Part shown: in pieces, positions 40,624 through 50,359 of the stretch
How the letters are laid out: each line of letters starts with the position of its first letter
How positions within the stretch are numbered: position 1 is the first letter of the stretch
Assembly (NCBI RefSeq): GCF_003012775.1
Contig: NZ_PXYG01000002.1
Coordinates: 1 to 64,000, forward strand
Direction of reading: 5' to 3'
DNA: 64,000 bases
Origin: Zobellella endophytica
GTDB lineage: Bacteria > Pseudomonadota > Gammaproteobacteria > Enterobacterales > Aeromonadaceae
Made by a program: the position numbers and the translations under genes
The notes under the pieces: generated by a model
What the model was told of the DNA's origin: nothing
Databases searched by the model: none
Seen by the model: the letters and a program-made list of their open reading frames with translations, nothing else

Positions 40624-42507
40624 ATGAAAATAGCCCATAAAGTTGGCCTCACGGCCGCCGCCGTGCTGCTCGTTACCGTCAGCGTGCTGTCCTGGCTGCA
40701 GATCTCCCAGGTGCGCGACAGCCTGCGTGGCCAGACGGCGGCGGCCATCAGCGAAACCAGCTCCACCCTGGCCAAACAGATAGAAAACTGGCTCAACGCC
40801 AAGCTCGGCCTTATCGACATGGTGGCCCAGAACATCGACCGCGACTTCAGCCCGGAGCAGGTGCAGAGCACCTTCAGACTGCCGCTGCTGAAGGACGAGT
40901 TCATCCTGGTCTTCGGCGGGCTCGACAGCCAGAACGGCCGCCCCATCGGCAGCGATCCCGGCTGGAATCCCGCCGGCTGGGATGCCCGCCAGCGACCCTG
41001 GTATTCGGTGGCCATGGGCTCCCCCCGCGCCGCCCTGACCGAGCCCTACCCCGATGCCACCACCGGCGAGATCCTGATCTCCGCCGTCGCCAAGCTCAGC
41101 GACAAGGGACGCCCCCTGGGTGCCTTCGGCGGTGACATCAGCCTGCAGACGGTGGCCGACGCCATCAACGTCATCGACTTCGACGGCGCCGGTTACGCCT
41201 TCCTGGTGGCCGAAAACGGCAACATCATCTCCCACCCGAACAGCGAGCTGAACGGCAAGTCGCTGAGCGAGTTGTTCGAAGGCACCACCCCCGCCCTCGG
41301 CAACAGCCTCACCACCCATGAACTCGGAGGCAAGCCGCACTGGGTGTCGTTCACCCCGCTGGCCGAGCTGCAAAGCGCCAAGTGGTATATCGGGGTGATC
41401 CTGGATGAAGCCGCGGTCATGGCCGAAGCCGACAGCCTGCAATGGCAGGCGTTGATCATCGCCATTCTCGGGGTGCTGATCAGCCTGGCAGTCCTGGTGG
41501 TGCTGATGACCAGCCTGCTCAAGCCGCTCAACGGCCTGCACCGCTCCCTGGTCGAGGTCAACAGTGGCCAGGGCGATCTGACTCGCCGCCTGCCGGTGAC
41601 CCGCCAGGACGACTTTGGCCAGGTCGCCAGCGAGTTCAACGGTTTCCTGACCCATTTGCAGCGACTGATCGCCGATGTCATGGACAGCTCGCGCCAGCTC
41701 AAGGCCAGCACCGAACAGACCTCGGAGCAGTCGGAGCAGGCGGAAAGCCGGTTGCAGTCGCAACTGCAAGAGCTGGATCAACTGGCCACCGCCATGCATG
41801 AGATGGCCGCCACCGCCACCGAAGTGGCCCAGCACGCCCAGGGCGCCGCCGAAGCCGCCAACGCCGCCAACCGGGAAACCGAGCAGGGCGCCCTGGTGGT
41901 GTCCCGCTCCACCCAGGCGGTAGAGCGCCTGGCCGCCGACATGGAAGACACCATGGCCTCGGTCAACGACCTGGCCAAGCTCAGCCGCAATATCGAGTCC
42001 ATCCTGTCGGTGATCACCGGCATCGCCGAGCAGACCAACCTGCTGGCGCTGAACGCCGCCATCGAAGCAGCCCGGGCCGGCGAGTCCGGCCGGGGCTTCG
42101 CGGTGGTGGCCGACGAGGTGCGCTCACTGGCGTCCCGTACCCAGCAGTCGACCCAGGAGATCGGCGACATGATCGAAAAACTGCAGGCCGGCGTGCGCCT
42201 GGCGGAAGACAAGATGAAACAGAGCCGCGAGCTGGCCTCCCAGACCGCGGAGGATGCCGCCGAGGCCAACGAGGTACTGGTGCGTATCCGTGTGGCCATC
42301 AGCCAGATCAACGACATGAACCTGCAGATCGCCACCGCTGCGGAGGAGCAAAGCGCCACCAGCGAAGAGATCAACCAGAACACCACCAATATCCGCGACA
42401 TCAGCCAGGATGTGGCCAGCGGTGCCCTGGCCCAGGTGAAACACTGCCAGGCCATGCTGGAGCAGATGCTGCAGCAGGATCAGCTGCTGGGCCGCTTCAA
42501 GGTATAA
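40624..42507 (+). CDS. methyl-accepting chemotaxis protein with dCache sensor
   Basis: 627 residues. TM1 (about 10-29), a periplasmic dCache_1 ligand domain (about 40-270, with [38 protein letters not shown] and GAFGGDISL), TM2 (about 275-297), HAMP, and a signalling domain with the tip [20 protein letters not shown] (near residue 470). The PWY and D residues of dCache resemble amino-acid or amine receptors, but the ligand cannot be assigned. It is monocistronic, ended by the terminator at 42531. Confidence 0.94.
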   Translation: MKIAHKVGLTAAAVLLVTVSVLSWLQISQVRDSLRGQTAAAISETSSTLAKQIENWLNAKLGLIDMVAQNIDRDFSPEQVQSTFRLPLLKDEFILVFGGLDSQNGRPIGSDPGWNPAGWDARQRPWYSVAMGSPRAALTEPYPDATTGEILISAVAKLSDKGRPLGAFGGDISLQTVADAINVIDFDGAGYAFLVAENGNIISHPNSELNGKSLSELFEGTTPALGNSLTTHELGGKPHWVSFTPLAELQSAKWYIGVILDEAAVMAEADSLQWQALIIAILGVLISLAVLVVLMTSLLKPLNGLHRSLVEVNSGQGDLTRRLPVTRQDDFGQVASEFNGFLTHLQRLIADVMDSSRQLKASTEQTSEQSEQAESRLQSQLQELDQLATAMHEMAATATEVAQHAQGAAEAANAANRETEQGALVVSRSTQAVERLAADMEDTMASVNDLAKLSRNIESILSVITGIAEQTNLLALNAAIEAARAGESGRGFAVVADEVRSLASRTQQSTQEIGDMIEKLQAGVRLAEDKMKQSRELASQTAEDAAEANEVLVRIRVAISQINDMNLQIATAAEEQSATSEEINQNTTNIRDISQDVASGALAQVKHCQAMLEQMLQQDQLLGRFKV

Positions 42508-42530
42508 GACGGTCCGGAACAACCGGCAGA

Positions 42531-42554
42531 AGGGCGCCGCACGGCGCCCTTTTT
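42531..42554 (+). terminator. rho-independent terminator of the dCache chemoreceptor
   Basis: Stem AGGGCGCC/GGCGCCCT with loop GCAC and a TTTTT tail, 24 nt after the stop. Confidence 0.92.
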
Positions 42555-42604
42555 ATTTGGTGGTCAAAGGCGTCATACTGAAAGCACGTTAACCAAGGGA
42601 GAAG

Positions 42605-43159
42605 ATGATGTTAATGGAACTCGATAAGGCGACACTGATGGTGATCGACGTGCAGGACAAGCTGATCCCGGCCATCGACGAGGGCGAGCGGCTGAGTGCA
42701 CGGCTGCAATGGCTGATCTCGGCCTGCCAGCTGCTGGGCACCCCCATCCTGTTTACCGAGCAGTATCCCAAGGGGCTGGGCCACACCCAGCAGGCGCTGA
42801 CGGTGCTGGTCGAGCAGCCGGTGGTGATGGAAAAGCTGCATTTCTCGGCGGTGGCGGCCAACTGCCTGCCCGAGGGCTGGCAACGCCATTCCCAGGTGAT
42901 CGTGTGCGGCATGGAGGCCCACGTTTGCGTGTTGCAGACGGTGATGGATCTGCTGAAGGCGGGCAAAGAGGTGTTTGTGGTCGCCGATGGGGTCGGCAGC
43001 CGCACCGAGGAGAACCGGCAACTGGGGCTGGCACGGATGCGCGATGCCGGCGCCCGGATCGTCAGCCGCGAGATGGTGGTGTTCGAGCTGATGCACCAAT
43101 CCGGAACCGAGCTGTTCAAGACCATCAGCAAACAGTTCCTGGTGGGAGAGCAACCCTGA
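42605..43159 (+). CDS. isochorismatase-family cysteine hydrolase
   Basis: A 184-residue hydrolase of the YcaC/isochorismatase fold with the triad Asp15 (LMVIDVQDKL), Lys77 (VMEKLHFSA) and Cys108 (GMEAHVCVLQT). TEQYPKGLGHT is typical of the subgroup annotated as hydrolases of unknown substrate. GGGAGA precedes two adjacent ATG codons. It stands alone, convergent with the alanine symporter over a shared terminator. Confidence 0.88.
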   Translation: MMLMELDKATLMVIDVQDKLIPAIDEGERLSARLQWLISACQLLGTPILFTEQYPKGLGHTQQALTVLVEQPVVMEKLHFSAVAANCLPEGWQRHSQVIVCGMEAHVCVLQTVMDLLKAGKEVFVVADGVGSRTEENRQLGLARMRDAGARIVSREMVVFELMHQSGTELFKTISKQFLVGEQP

Positions 43160-43227
43160 CCGGCAACCGCCGCTAGTGAGGTCAAAGGGATTAACCGGCC
43201 TGACCGGAAAAAATGGCCAGACGAAAG

Positions 43228-43250
43228 AGGGGCTGCTCCTGGCAGCCCCT
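43228..43250. terminator. bidirectional terminator hairpin
   Basis: Stem AGGGGCTGC/GCAGCCCCT, 5-nt loop, flanked by short A/T runs, 23 nt past the symporter stop (minus strand) and about 69 nt past the hydrolase stop (plus strand). Confidence 0.75.
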
Positions 43251-43272
43251 TTGTGATCGACCTCTGTCGCTC

Positions 43273-44697
43273 TTACTTCTTGTTGTCCCAGATCCCTTCT
43301 TCCAACTGGCGATGCAGTTCCGGATACTTGGCCGCATCGAAGCTGGGTACCTTGCCCAGCTTGAGCTGGTCGTTATAGTCCCGGGCCAGCTTGATGGCCA
43401 CTCCCGACAGCAGCAGTATCGCCACCAGGTTGATCAGCGCCATCATGCCCATGGACGCGTCAGCCATGGCCCAGATGGTGGGCAGCTCACCGACGGAGCC
43501 GAACATTACCATGCCCAGCACGAAGAGGCGGAACACCAGCAGCCCGGCCTTGTGGTTGTGCTCCAGGAAAATCAGGTTGTTCTCGGCATAGGCGTAGTTC
43601 GCCACTATGGAGGTGAAGGCGAAGAACAGGATGGCGATGGCGATAAAGGAGTTGCCCCACTCACCCACTTCGTTGGACAGCGCCCGTTGGGTCAGCTCGA
43701 CCCCGGTGATGCCCGAGCCCGGCTCGAACTGCCCGGAAAGCAGGATGATCGAGGCGGTACAGGTGCAGATCACGATGGTGTCGGCAAAGACCCCCAGCAT
43801 CTGCACATAGCCCTGGGAGGCCGGATGGGGCGGATAGGGGGTAGCCGAGGCGGCCGCGTTGGGCGCCGAGCCCATGCCCGCCTCGTTGGAGAACAGGCCG
43901 CGTTTGATGCCGTTCATCAGTGCCTGGGAAATGGCGTACCCCATGGCGCCGCCGCCCGCCTGCTCCAGGCCGAAAGCCGATTTGATTATCTGCGCCAGCA
44001 CCCCGGGCAGTTCGGTGATGTTAAGCGCCACCACCACCAGGGCGATCAGCAGGTAGGCCAGGGCCATCAGCGGCACCACCAGCTCGGCGAAGCGGGCGAT
44101 GGTACGCAGGCCACCGAAGATGATAAGACCCGCCAGGAACACCAGTACCACCCCGGTCAGCCAGGCGGGCACCCCGAAGGCCACGTTCATGGCGGCGCTG
44201 ATGGAGTTGGCCTGCACCGCATTGAACACCAGGCCGAACGCGATGATCAGGAAAATGGCGAACAGCACCCCCATCCAGCGCATGCCGAGGCCTTTTTCCA
44301 TATAGTAGGCCGGGCCGCCCCGGTAGTTGCCGTCTTCATCCTTGACCTTGTACAGCTGGGCCAGGGTGCTCTCCACGAAGGCGGTCGACATGCCGATAAG
44401 GGCGATCAGCCACATCCAGAAAATGGCCCCCGGTCCCCCCAGGTACAGCGCTACCGCCACCCCCGCCAGGTTGCCGGTACCGACCCGTGCCGCCAGGCTG
44501 GTGCACAGCGCCTGGAAGGAAGAAATGCCCGCCGCATCGGACTTGCGGCTGTTCCTGAGCACGGAAAACATATGACCGAAGTGGCGGAACTGAATAAAGC
44601 CCAGGCGCAGGGTAAAGAACACCCCGACTCCCAGCAGCAGGTAGATCAGTACCGACCCCCATAGCAGGTCATTAATAAAAGCGATAAATGTATCCAT
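43273..44697 (-). CDS. alanine/glycine:cation symporter (AGCS family)
   Basis: A 474-residue sodium/amino-acid symporter with about 10-11 TM helices. Family marks include ARVGTGNLAGVAVALYLGGP, GGPAYYMEKGLG, KRGLFSNEAGMGSAPNAAA (substrate/Na site) and FAFTSIVANYAYAENN. The ATG at 44697 gives the family N-terminus (MDTFIAFINDLLWGS); the longer 44730 start is rejected. A CRP-like site lies 123 bp upstream and may activate it in carbon limitation. Confidence 0.94.
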   Translation of the reverse strand: MDTFIAFINDLLWGSVLIYLLLGVGVFFTLRLGFIQFRHFGHMFSVLRNSRKSDAAGISSFQALCTSLAARVGTGNLAGVAVALYLGGPGAIFWMWLIALIGMSTAFVESTLAQLYKVKDEDGNYRGGPAYYMEKGLGMRWMGVLFAIFLIIAFGLVFNAVQANSISAAMNVAFGVPAWLTGVVLVFLAGLIIFGGLRTIARFAELVVPLMALAYLLIALVVVALNITELPGVLAQIIKSAFGLEQAGGGAMGYAISQALMNGIKRGLFSNEAGMGSAPNAAASATPYPPHPASQGYVQMLGVFADTIVICTCTASIILLSGQFEPGSGITGVELTQRALSNEVGEWGNSFIAIAILFFAFTSIVANYAYAENNLIFLEHNHKAGLLVFRLFVLGMVMFGSVGELPTIWAMADASMGMMALINLVAILLLSGVAIKLARDYNDQLKLGKVPSFDAAKYPELHRQLEEGIWDNKK

Positions 44698-44819
44698 TGG
44701 CGAGTCTCTGCTTCTCCAAGTATTAAGCATGTGTTTGCCAGATAAGAATTATTATCATCTTCTCTGGTCCGCAGCGCACCGGAATCTAGCACATCTAGCA
44801 CAGTGAGCAAAAATCACCA

Positions 44820-44835
44820 CGTGACACAGATCACA
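44820..44835. promoter_or_regulatory. CRP-like binding site
   Basis: CGTGACACAGATCACA matches TGTGA-N6-TCACA at 9 of 10 conserved positions. It lies between the alanine symporter (start 123 bp away, minus) and tal (266 bp, plus); distance favours the symporter. Further along, TTCACGTGAA (44888-44897) is a separate perfect palindrome of unknown use. Confidence 0.65.
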
Positions 44836-44937
44836 CTAAAATAGAGATGTCTGAAAAAATCGCCAAATTTTAGCAAAAAATGAACATTTTCACGTGAACA
44901 TCAAAATATAAAACCAACATAAAGCAACAAGTCCGGA

Positions 44938-44974
44938 CATAATACAGGGCCATCGATTCCGCAAACGTTTCCTT
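44938..44974 (+). promoter_or_regulatory. possible tal promoter with PurR/LacI-family-like operator
   Basis: A CATAAT -10-like hexamer (44938-44943) precedes CCGCAAACGTTTCCTT (44959-44974), which resembles the PurR consensus ACGCAAACGTTTGCGT and could equally be read by another LacI-family regulator. No convincing -35 is seen. Together with the CRP-like site this is all I can find in the 403-bp gap before tal. Confidence 0.35.
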
Positions 44975-45100
44975 TTCCGACCCGGTCCGGGCACCGGAAC
45001 CGCCGTGGCCGCCTCCGCTTTATTTTAGTGTCCGGAATAAGAGATACTGTCGCCCTGTACCCGTTTCGGGCTCCGAACCAGCACAAAGGACCTTTAATCC

Positions 45101-46054
45101 ATGGCCGACAAACTGACCCAACTGAGAAAGCTCACCACCGTCGTCGCTGACACCGGTGACATCGAAGCCATCCGCAAGTACCAGCCGGAAGACGCCACCA
45201 CCAATCCGTCGCTGATCCTCAAGGCGGCGCAGATCCCGGACTACCGCCCCCTGCTGAGCGATGCCGTGGCCTGGGCCAAATCCCACAGCCAGGACCCGGC
45301 CCGGCAACTGGTCGACGCCTCCGACAAGCTGGCGGTCAACATCGGCTGTGAAATCCTCAAGCTCATCCCCGGCCGCATCTCCACCGAGGTCGACGCCCGC
45401 CTGTCCTTCGACACCCAGGCCAGCATTGACAAGGCCCGCCGCCTGATCGATCTGTACCACCAGGCCGGCATCGGTCGCGAGCGCATCCTGATCAAGCTGG
45501 CCTCCACCTGGGAAGGCATCCGTGCCGCCGAGGTACTGGAGCGGGAAGGCATCAACTGCAACCTGACCCTGCTGTTCAGCTTCGCCCAGGCCCGGGCCTG
45601 TGCCGAAGCTGGCGCCTACCTGATCTCACCCTTCGTGGGCCGTATCCTCGACTGGTACAAGCAAAACACCGACCAGAAGGACTATGCGCCGGCAGAAGAT
45701 CCAGGCGTCCTGTCGGTGAGCCGCATTTACGACTACTACAAGGCGCACGGCTATACGACCGTGGTGATGGGTGCCAGTTTCCGCAACACCGGCGAGATCC
45801 TCGAGCTGGCCGGCTGCGATCGCCTGACCATAGGCCCCAACCTGCTGGAAGAGCTGAGCCAGGCCGACGGCGAGGTCATCCGGAAACTCGAGGACAGTGG
45901 CGCCACCCAGACCCGCCCCGCGCCCATGACCGAAGCCGAGTTTCGCTGGGAACAGAATCAGGACGCCATGGCGACCGAAAAGCTGGCCGAAGGCATCCGC
46001 AACTTCGCGGTGGATCAGGGCAAGCTGGAAGCCATGCTGAAAGAGATGCTGTAA
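45101..46054 (+). CDS. tal: transaldolase
   Basis: A 317-residue class I (TalA/TalB type) transaldolase of the non-oxidative pentose phosphate pathway. The Schiff-base lysine is Lys132 in [16 protein letters not shown], exactly the E. coli position. [22 protein letters not shown] and [10 protein letters not shown] are further signatures. No transketolase gene is adjacent, so it is a single-gene unit here. Confidence 0.98.
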   Translation: MADKLTQLRKLTTVVADTGDIEAIRKYQPEDATTNPSLILKAAQIPDYRPLLSDAVAWAKSHSQDPARQLVDASDKLAVNIGCEILKLIPGRISTEVDARLSFDTQASIDKARRLIDLYHQAGIGRERILIKLASTWEGIRAAEVLEREGINCNLTLLFSFAQARACAEAGAYLISPFVGRILDWYKQNTDQKDYAPAEDPGVLSVSRIYDYYKAHGYTTVVMGASFRNTGEILELAGCDRLTIGPNLLEELSQADGEVIRKLEDSGATQTRPAPMTEAEFRWEQNQDAMATEKLAEGIRNFAVDQGKLEAMLKEML

Positions 46055-46254
46055 CCCCGCCACCGCAATCCCCTCAGGCCGCCGCACCGGCGGCCATAAA
46101 CACCGTATAAAAAAGTATCCATTTGAAGACGGAAACGCGTCTTTCCTGCTCTTTTCTCCCGCTTAATAAAAATGTCATAACAAGATTCTATTTTAGAACG
46201 AGCTGTGATATATCCAAATGTGACTACAACTGATAGCCAACAGGAGGGAGCCCC

Positions 46255-46446
46255 ATGGAAAGGTTCAGCTTCGATCAGGACTTTGTGGTTGAACGGTCCC
46301 CGCGCAGTTCATCGCGCGAGCCTGCCAAAAAGCGCAAATGGCGGGAAATAGAAGCCCTAAAGGACAAACAGCGCTTACAAAAAGAACTTCAGCTGCTCGA
46401 CTGCGCCTTCGAATTTGAAGGCGGTTTGGAAGGGCTTGAGCTGTAG
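46255..46446 (+). CDS. DUF3545 family small protein
   Basis: A 63-residue protein with the family core KKRKWREIEALKDKQRLQKE, a basic helix, and an acidic tail. DUF3545 proteins are small, conserved in Vibrio, Shewanella and Aeromonas relatives, and of unknown function. CAGGAGGGAG upstream is a strong ribosome site, and a terminator follows 20 nt after the stop, so it is a genuine monocistronic gene. Confidence 0.9.
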   Translation: MERFSFDQDFVVERSPRSSSREPAKKRKWREIEALKDKQRLQKELQLLDCAFEFEGGLEGLEL

Positions 46447-46465
46447 AGCACGAAGAAAAACCTTC

Positions 46466-46488
46466 AGGCGCCCTCGGGCGCCTTTTTT
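46466..46488 (+). terminator. rho-independent terminator of the DUF3545 gene
   Basis: Stem AGGCGCC/GGCGCCT with loop CTCG and a run of six T. Confidence 0.93.
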
Positions 46489-46549
46489 GCGAGAGGCGGG
46501 CGGGCCGCGCCCCAATGCCCGTGCCTTGGCTTTGGAGGCAGGCGCCGTT

Positions 46550-46588
46550 CCTGGAGCGCAGGCGGCTCGCCTGCATTGCCGCGTAGCG
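46550..46588 (-). repeat. REP-like GC-rich palindromic repeat, copy 1
   Basis: The reverse complement matches 50360-50398 at 36 of 39 positions. Internally GCAGGCG-N-GCCGCCTGC forms a hairpin. It lies between the DUF3545 terminator and ung; a shorter 15-nt match (GGCAGGCGGGCCGCC) occurs at 38122-38136. Confidence 0.75.
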
Positions 46589-46620
46589 AGAACCGCGATG
46601 ACCTGCGCCTAAAGCAGCCG

Positions 46621-47295
46621 CTACATCTGCTCAGGCAGCTGCCAGTCGATGGGCGCCCTGCCCTGCTGCGTGAGCAATTCGTTGGTTCTGGAGAAGTGCC
46701 GGCAGCCGAAAAAACCGCGGTGGGCCGATAACGGGCTGGGGTGCGGCGCCGCCAGCACATGGTGTTGCTGCCGGTCGATCATGGCACCCTTCTTCTGGGC
46801 GTGGCTGCCCCACAGCAGGAACACCACCCCCCGGCAATGCTCGTTAACCGCCTGGATCACCCGGTCGGTGAAGGTTTCCCAGCCCAGTTTGGCATGGGAG
46901 TGGGCCTGGCCGGCCTGTACCGTCAGCACGGTGTTGAGCATCAGCACGCCCTGGCGGGCCCAGGGCTCCAGGTAGCCGTGCCCGGGGATCTGAAACCCGG
47001 GGATGTCCGCACTCAGCTCCTTGTACATGTTGGCCAGCGACGGCGGCACCCGGACCCCCGGTAGGACGGAAAAACACAATCCATGGGCCTGGCCGGGGCC
47101 ATGGTAGGGATCCTGGCCCAGCATCACTACCTTGACGTCGTCCAGCTCGGTGTACTTGAAGGCATTGAAAATATCCTGCTGCGGCGGATAAATCACCTTG
47201 CCGGCCGCCCGCTCCTGCTTGACCACGGCCAGGGCGTGCTGGAAGTAGGCCTGTTCTTTTTCGTGTCCGATCACCTGGCTCCAGGTCAGTGTCAT
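46621..47295 (-). CDS. ung: uracil-DNA glycosylase
   Basis: A 224-residue family 1 UDG that removes uracil from DNA. The water-activating motif is [18 protein letters not shown] (Asp62) and the leucine-intercalation loop is [22 protein letters not shown] carries the conserved segment before it. Length matches E. coli Ung (229). Confidence 0.98.
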   Translation of the reverse strand: MTLTWSQVIGHEKEQAYFQHALAVVKQERAAGKVIYPPQQDIFNAFKYTELDDVKVVMLGQDPYHGPGQAHGLCFSVLPGVRVPPSLANMYKELSADIPGFQIPGHGYLEPWARQGVLMLNTVLTVQAGQAHSHAKLGWETFTDRVIQAVNEHCRGVVFLLWGSHAQKKGAMIDRQQHHVLAAPHPSPLSAHRGFFGCRHFSRTNELLTQQGRAPIDWQLPEQM

Positions 47296-47500
47296 GCGCT
47301 GTGCTTTCCGTTCGAGATAAAGCGCCTAGCTTAAAAGCTCGATATTTCCCCTGCAAGCCCGGCTCTGTGGTTCGTTTTGTTAGCGAGCTCATGAAATCGC
47401 CAAAACGAGCAGTAACATAATCCTTATTGTGATAAATTGTCAGCCTAAGCATCTGGCTTAACGTCAATTTAACAAAATTAAGCACTATAGCAGGTCAATT

Positions 47501-48688
47501 ATGTCGCTAATCATAAAGCTTATCGCCGGTATTTTGTCCGGTCTGGTCATCGGGCTGTTCGCCCCCGAGCTGCTGGCCCGCCTGTTGCTCACCTTCAAGA
47601 TGCTGTTCGGACAGCTGATCTCCTTCACCATACCGCTGCTGATCCTGTTCTTCATCACCAGTGGCATCGCCAGCCTGCCCCAGAAATCGGGCAAACTGCT
47701 GGGCAAGACCATCGGCCTGGCCTACACCTCGACCCTGGTGGCCGGCATCGTCGCCTTCCTGGTGGCCAGCACCTTCATTCCCATGCTGGCCAGCCCTGCC
47801 GGCCAGGTGGCCGCCGAAGAAGGCAGCAAACTCGCCCCCTTCGTCACCCTGCAAATATCGCCGCTGTTCGGGGTCACCAGTGCCCTGGTGGCCGCCTTTG
47901 TGTTCGGCATCGGCATTTCCGCCCTGCAGGCCAGGGCGCTGAAAGAGGTGTCCGATCAGGCCCGTGACGTGATCGACCTGCTGCTGGCCAAGGTGATCAT
48001 CCCGCTGCTGCCGGTCTATATCGCCGGCGTGTTCACCGAGATGGCGCTGGAAGGCACCGTGTTCAACACCCTCAAGACCTTCGGCGTGGTGCTGCTGCTG
48101 GCGGTACTGATGCACTGGCTCTGGCTGACCACCCTGTACACCCTCACCGGGCTGGCCATGGGACGCTCCCCGCTCACGCTTATCAGGAACATGCTGCCCG
48201 CCTACTTTACCGCCCTGGGCACCATGTCCAGCGCCGCCACCATTCCGGTGTCGCTGCGCGCCACCAAGGCCAACGGCGTGCGCGAGGGCATCGCCAACTT
48301 CACCGTGCCGCTCACCGCCAATATCCACCTGTCCGGCTCCACCATCACCATCACCACCTGTGCCGTGGCGGTGATGTACCTCACCGAACAGCTGACCATC
48401 CCGTCGCTGGCCACCATGATGCCCTTTATCCTGATGCTGGGCGTGGTGATGATAGCGGCGCCGGGCGCCCCCGGCGGCGCCGTGATGTCGGCCATCGGCC
48501 TGCTCGGCACCATGCTCGGCTTCGGCGAGGGCGCCATCGCCCTGATGATCGCGCTCTACATGGCACAGGACAGTTTCGGCACCGCCTGCAACGTCACCGG
48601 TGACGGTGTCATCGCCCTGTGGGTCGACCGGTTCGCCGGCGAAGATGCCGCCCTGGCAGCAAGCCCCGCCCAGGCAGAAAAGGCCTGA
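47501..48688 (+). CDS. dicarboxylate/amino acid:cation symporter (DAACS family)
   Basis: A 395-residue glutamate-transporter-fold protein with about eight TM helices and two re-entrant loops. The serine-rich hairpin is GTMSSAATIPV, the TM7/HP2 region is VPLTANIHLSGSTITITTC, and MLGFGEGAIALMIALYMAQD follows. It imports dicarboxylates or acidic/neutral amino acids with Na+ or H+; the substrate cannot be assigned. It is monocistronic and shares a bidirectional terminator with tesB. Confidence 0.92.
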   Translation: MSLIIKLIAGILSGLVIGLFAPELLARLLLTFKMLFGQLISFTIPLLILFFITSGIASLPQKSGKLLGKTIGLAYTSTLVAGIVAFLVASTFIPMLASPAGQVAAEEGSKLAPFVTLQISPLFGVTSALVAAFVFGIGISALQARALKEVSDQARDVIDLLLAKVIIPLLPVYIAGVFTEMALEGTVFNTLKTFGVVLLLAVLMHWLWLTTLYTLTGLAMGRSPLTLIRNMLPAYFTALGTMSSAATIPVSLRATKANGVREGIANFTVPLTANIHLSGSTITITTCAVAVMYLTEQLTIPSLATMMPFILMLGVVMIAAPGAPGGAVMSAIGLLGTMLGFGEGAIALMIALYMAQDSFGTACNVTGDGVIALWVDRFAGEDAALAASPAQAEKA

Positions 48689-48707
48689 CAGCCAGCCATC
48701 ACTCAGT

Positions 48708-48731
48708 AAAAAGGGCCGCCAGGCCCTTTTT
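48708..48731. terminator. bidirectional rho-independent terminator
   Basis: Stem AAAAAGGGCC/GGCCCTTTTT with loop GCCA. It serves the symporter (plus) and tesB (minus, stop at 48732). Confidence 0.92.
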
Positions 48732-49598
48732 TCATTCTTCCTGCCTGGGACGGATAATCCCCTCCTGCATCGCCGTGGCAACCAGCTTGCCATCCCGGGT
48801 ATAAAAATGCCCCTGTACCAGGCCCCGGCCGGCGATGGCGCGCGGGCTTTCGATGGCGTAGAACACCCAGTCGTCGAAACGGAAGTCCTGGTGGAACCAC
48901 ATGGAATGATCGATGGTCGCCACCTGCAGCTGCGGCTCCCAGAACGAATGGCCGTGGGGCATCAGGGCGGTGGGCAGGAAATTGAAATCCGAGGCGTAGG
49001 CCAGCAGGTACTTGTGGATGCGGGGATCGTCCGGCAGGGTGCCGTTGGCCCTGAGCCAGATATGGCGCACCGGCGCCATCTTTTCCGGCTTCATCGGGTT
49101 GACGTAATTCACCTGGCGCACCTCTATCGGTTTTTCCGCCAGCAGTTTGTCCTTGACCCGCTCCGGCAGAAAGCCGGCCAGGGCGGCGATGCGCTCGCTC
49201 TCCGGTACCAGCCCTTCCGGCCCCGCCACTTGTGGCATGGGCGCCTGGTGCTCGAAGCCCGCCACCGGCTGCTGGAACGACGCCGTCATGTAGAAGATGG
49301 GCTTGCCGTATTGCAGCGCCTGCACCCGGCGGGTGGAGGTGGTCTTGCCGTCGCGGATGTTCTCCACATCGTAGATGATGGGCTTGCTGACGTCTCCCGG
49401 CCGCAGGAAATAGGAGTGAAAGGAATGCACCGGCCGCTCCGGCGCCAGGGTGTACTTGGCCGCCGCCAGCGCCTGTCCCATGACCTGGCCGCCGAACACG
49501 GCGCCAAAGCCCAGATCCTTGCTCTGACCACGGTAGAGGCCGTCGTCCAACGGCTCCAGCGCCAGCAGCGTCAATAAGTTCTCCAATGCCTGACTCAT
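48732..49598 (-). CDS. tesB: acyl-CoA thioesterase II
   Basis: A 288-residue double-hotdog thioesterase that hydrolyses medium- and long-chain acyl-CoA. Signatures are [13 protein letters not shown] and [13 protein letters not shown] in the first hotdog, and [14 protein letters not shown] (catalytic Asp), [13 protein letters not shown] and [23 protein letters not shown] segments in the second. Length matches E. coli TesB (286). It is followed upstream, on the same strand, by the csrB RNA gene. Confidence 0.97.
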   Translation of the reverse strand: MSQALENLLTLLALEPLDDGLYRGQSKDLGFGAVFGGQVMGQALAAAKYTLAPERPVHSFHSYFLRPGDVSKPIIYDVENIRDGKTTSTRRVQALQYGKPIFYMTASFQQPVAGFEHQAPMPQVAGPEGLVPESERIAALAGFLPERVKDKLLAEKPIEVRQVNYVNPMKPEKMAPVRHIWLRANGTLPDDPRIHKYLLAYASDFNFLPTALMPHGHSFWEPQLQVATIDHSMWFHQDFRFDDWVFYAIESPRAIAGRGLVQGHFYTRDGKLVATAMQEGIIRPRQEE

Positions 49599-49687
49599 GG
49601 CTCGTTACCTGGTTAATTCAACTGGTCGTACAAGTTAACATAAGCCGACAAGCCGGGGGTAGCCCCTGGGTACGGGCGACGGCGCAA

Positions 49688-50046
49688 TAGAAAAGGGGCA
49701 GCCAGCTGGCTGCCCCTTTTAGGCGTCGTCGGTTTGTTCCCTGAACCTGATTGCTCCCTGCATTCCCTGACCCGACCCGTCCCGAGTCTTCCCCTTCCCG
49801 ATCCGTCGGGGCGTTCCTGCATCATCCTGACTAGCCGCGTCCTGCCACTAACCGCTCCTTCCTGGAGGTATCCCTGACCGTTCCTTCAGTCATTCCTTTG
49901 GCGATCCGCGCCCGGTCCCTTGCCTCCTGGCTGCCGGATTCCTCTCCGGCATCGCTTCCTTAATCCCTGTTCCGGCTCCTGCCGGATGTCCCTGTAAGGC
50001 GTTCCTGCCGTTTGTCTTCCTGACAAGCCAGCCTGCCTTGCTGTTG
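49688..50046 (-). ncRNA. csrB: CsrB-type regulatory RNA (CsrA sponge)
   Basis: An approximately 359-nt minus-strand RNA rich in CsrA sites: I count 27 GGA trinucleotides, most in CAGGA, AAGGA or AGGGA contexts and several at hairpin tips (e.g. CAGGAACG, CAGGGATTAAGGAAG, CAGGATGATG). It ends in a strong terminator (30-nt palindrome 49691-49720, then a T-rich tail). E. coli CsrB is 369 nt with a similar layout. Its promoter is at 50053-50080 and a UvrY/GacA box lies at 50206-50223. It titrates CsrA, controlling carbon storage, motility and biofilm genes. Short ORFs inside it are not genes. Confidence 0.92.
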
Positions 50047-50052
50047 CTATTA

Positions 50053-50080
50053 ACTATACGGATTTAGCGGGCCGGCTCAA
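50053..50080 (-). promoter_or_regulatory. csrB promoter
   Basis: Minus-strand TTGAGC (50075-50080), 16-bp spacer, TATAGT (50053-50058). Transcription should start near 50046. Confidence 0.75.
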
Positions 50081-50205
50081 TTGACCCGGGGAGGGTTACC
50101 GGCTGAACACAAAACAAACAATTGGTGAAAATCATTGAATAACAAACAATTACAGAAAACCGTTACCAAAATCCACGCCAACAAACCGCCTTGTCTCCAG
50201 CCTTA

Positions 50206-50223
50206 TTGAGAGATCTCTTACAA
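50206..50223. promoter_or_regulatory. UvrY/GacA binding box upstream of csrB
   Basis: TTGAGAGATCTCTTACAA closely matches the 18-bp GacA/UvrY palindrome TGTAAGAGATCTCTTACA. It is centred about 168 bp upstream of the predicted csrB start, a distance usual for this activator. It implies BarA/UvrY control. Confidence 0.85.
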
Positions 50224-50306
50224 GGTCTTGCAGCGATGGCGGATAGCGGAGAAGCGGGTGCTCGACGGAAGTCGACCCTGCCGTCGGCCAGCAGCCCTTC
50301 CCTCAA

Positions 50307-50348
50307 CAAAAAAGGGGCGAAGGCAATGGTGAATGCCTCCGCCCCTTG
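50307..50348 (-). terminator. thrC terminator
   Basis: On the minus strand an imperfect stem of AAGGGGCGGAGGCAT and GCCTTCGCCCCTT is followed by TTTTTT, about 55 nt after the thrC stop. It separates the thr operon from csrB. Confidence 0.8.
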
Positions 50349-50359
50349 TTCCATATTGC

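Noticed and set aside
49613-49825. 70-residue minus-strand ORF
   Set aside because: Overlaps the csrB RNA terminator and 3' part; explained by the sRNA.
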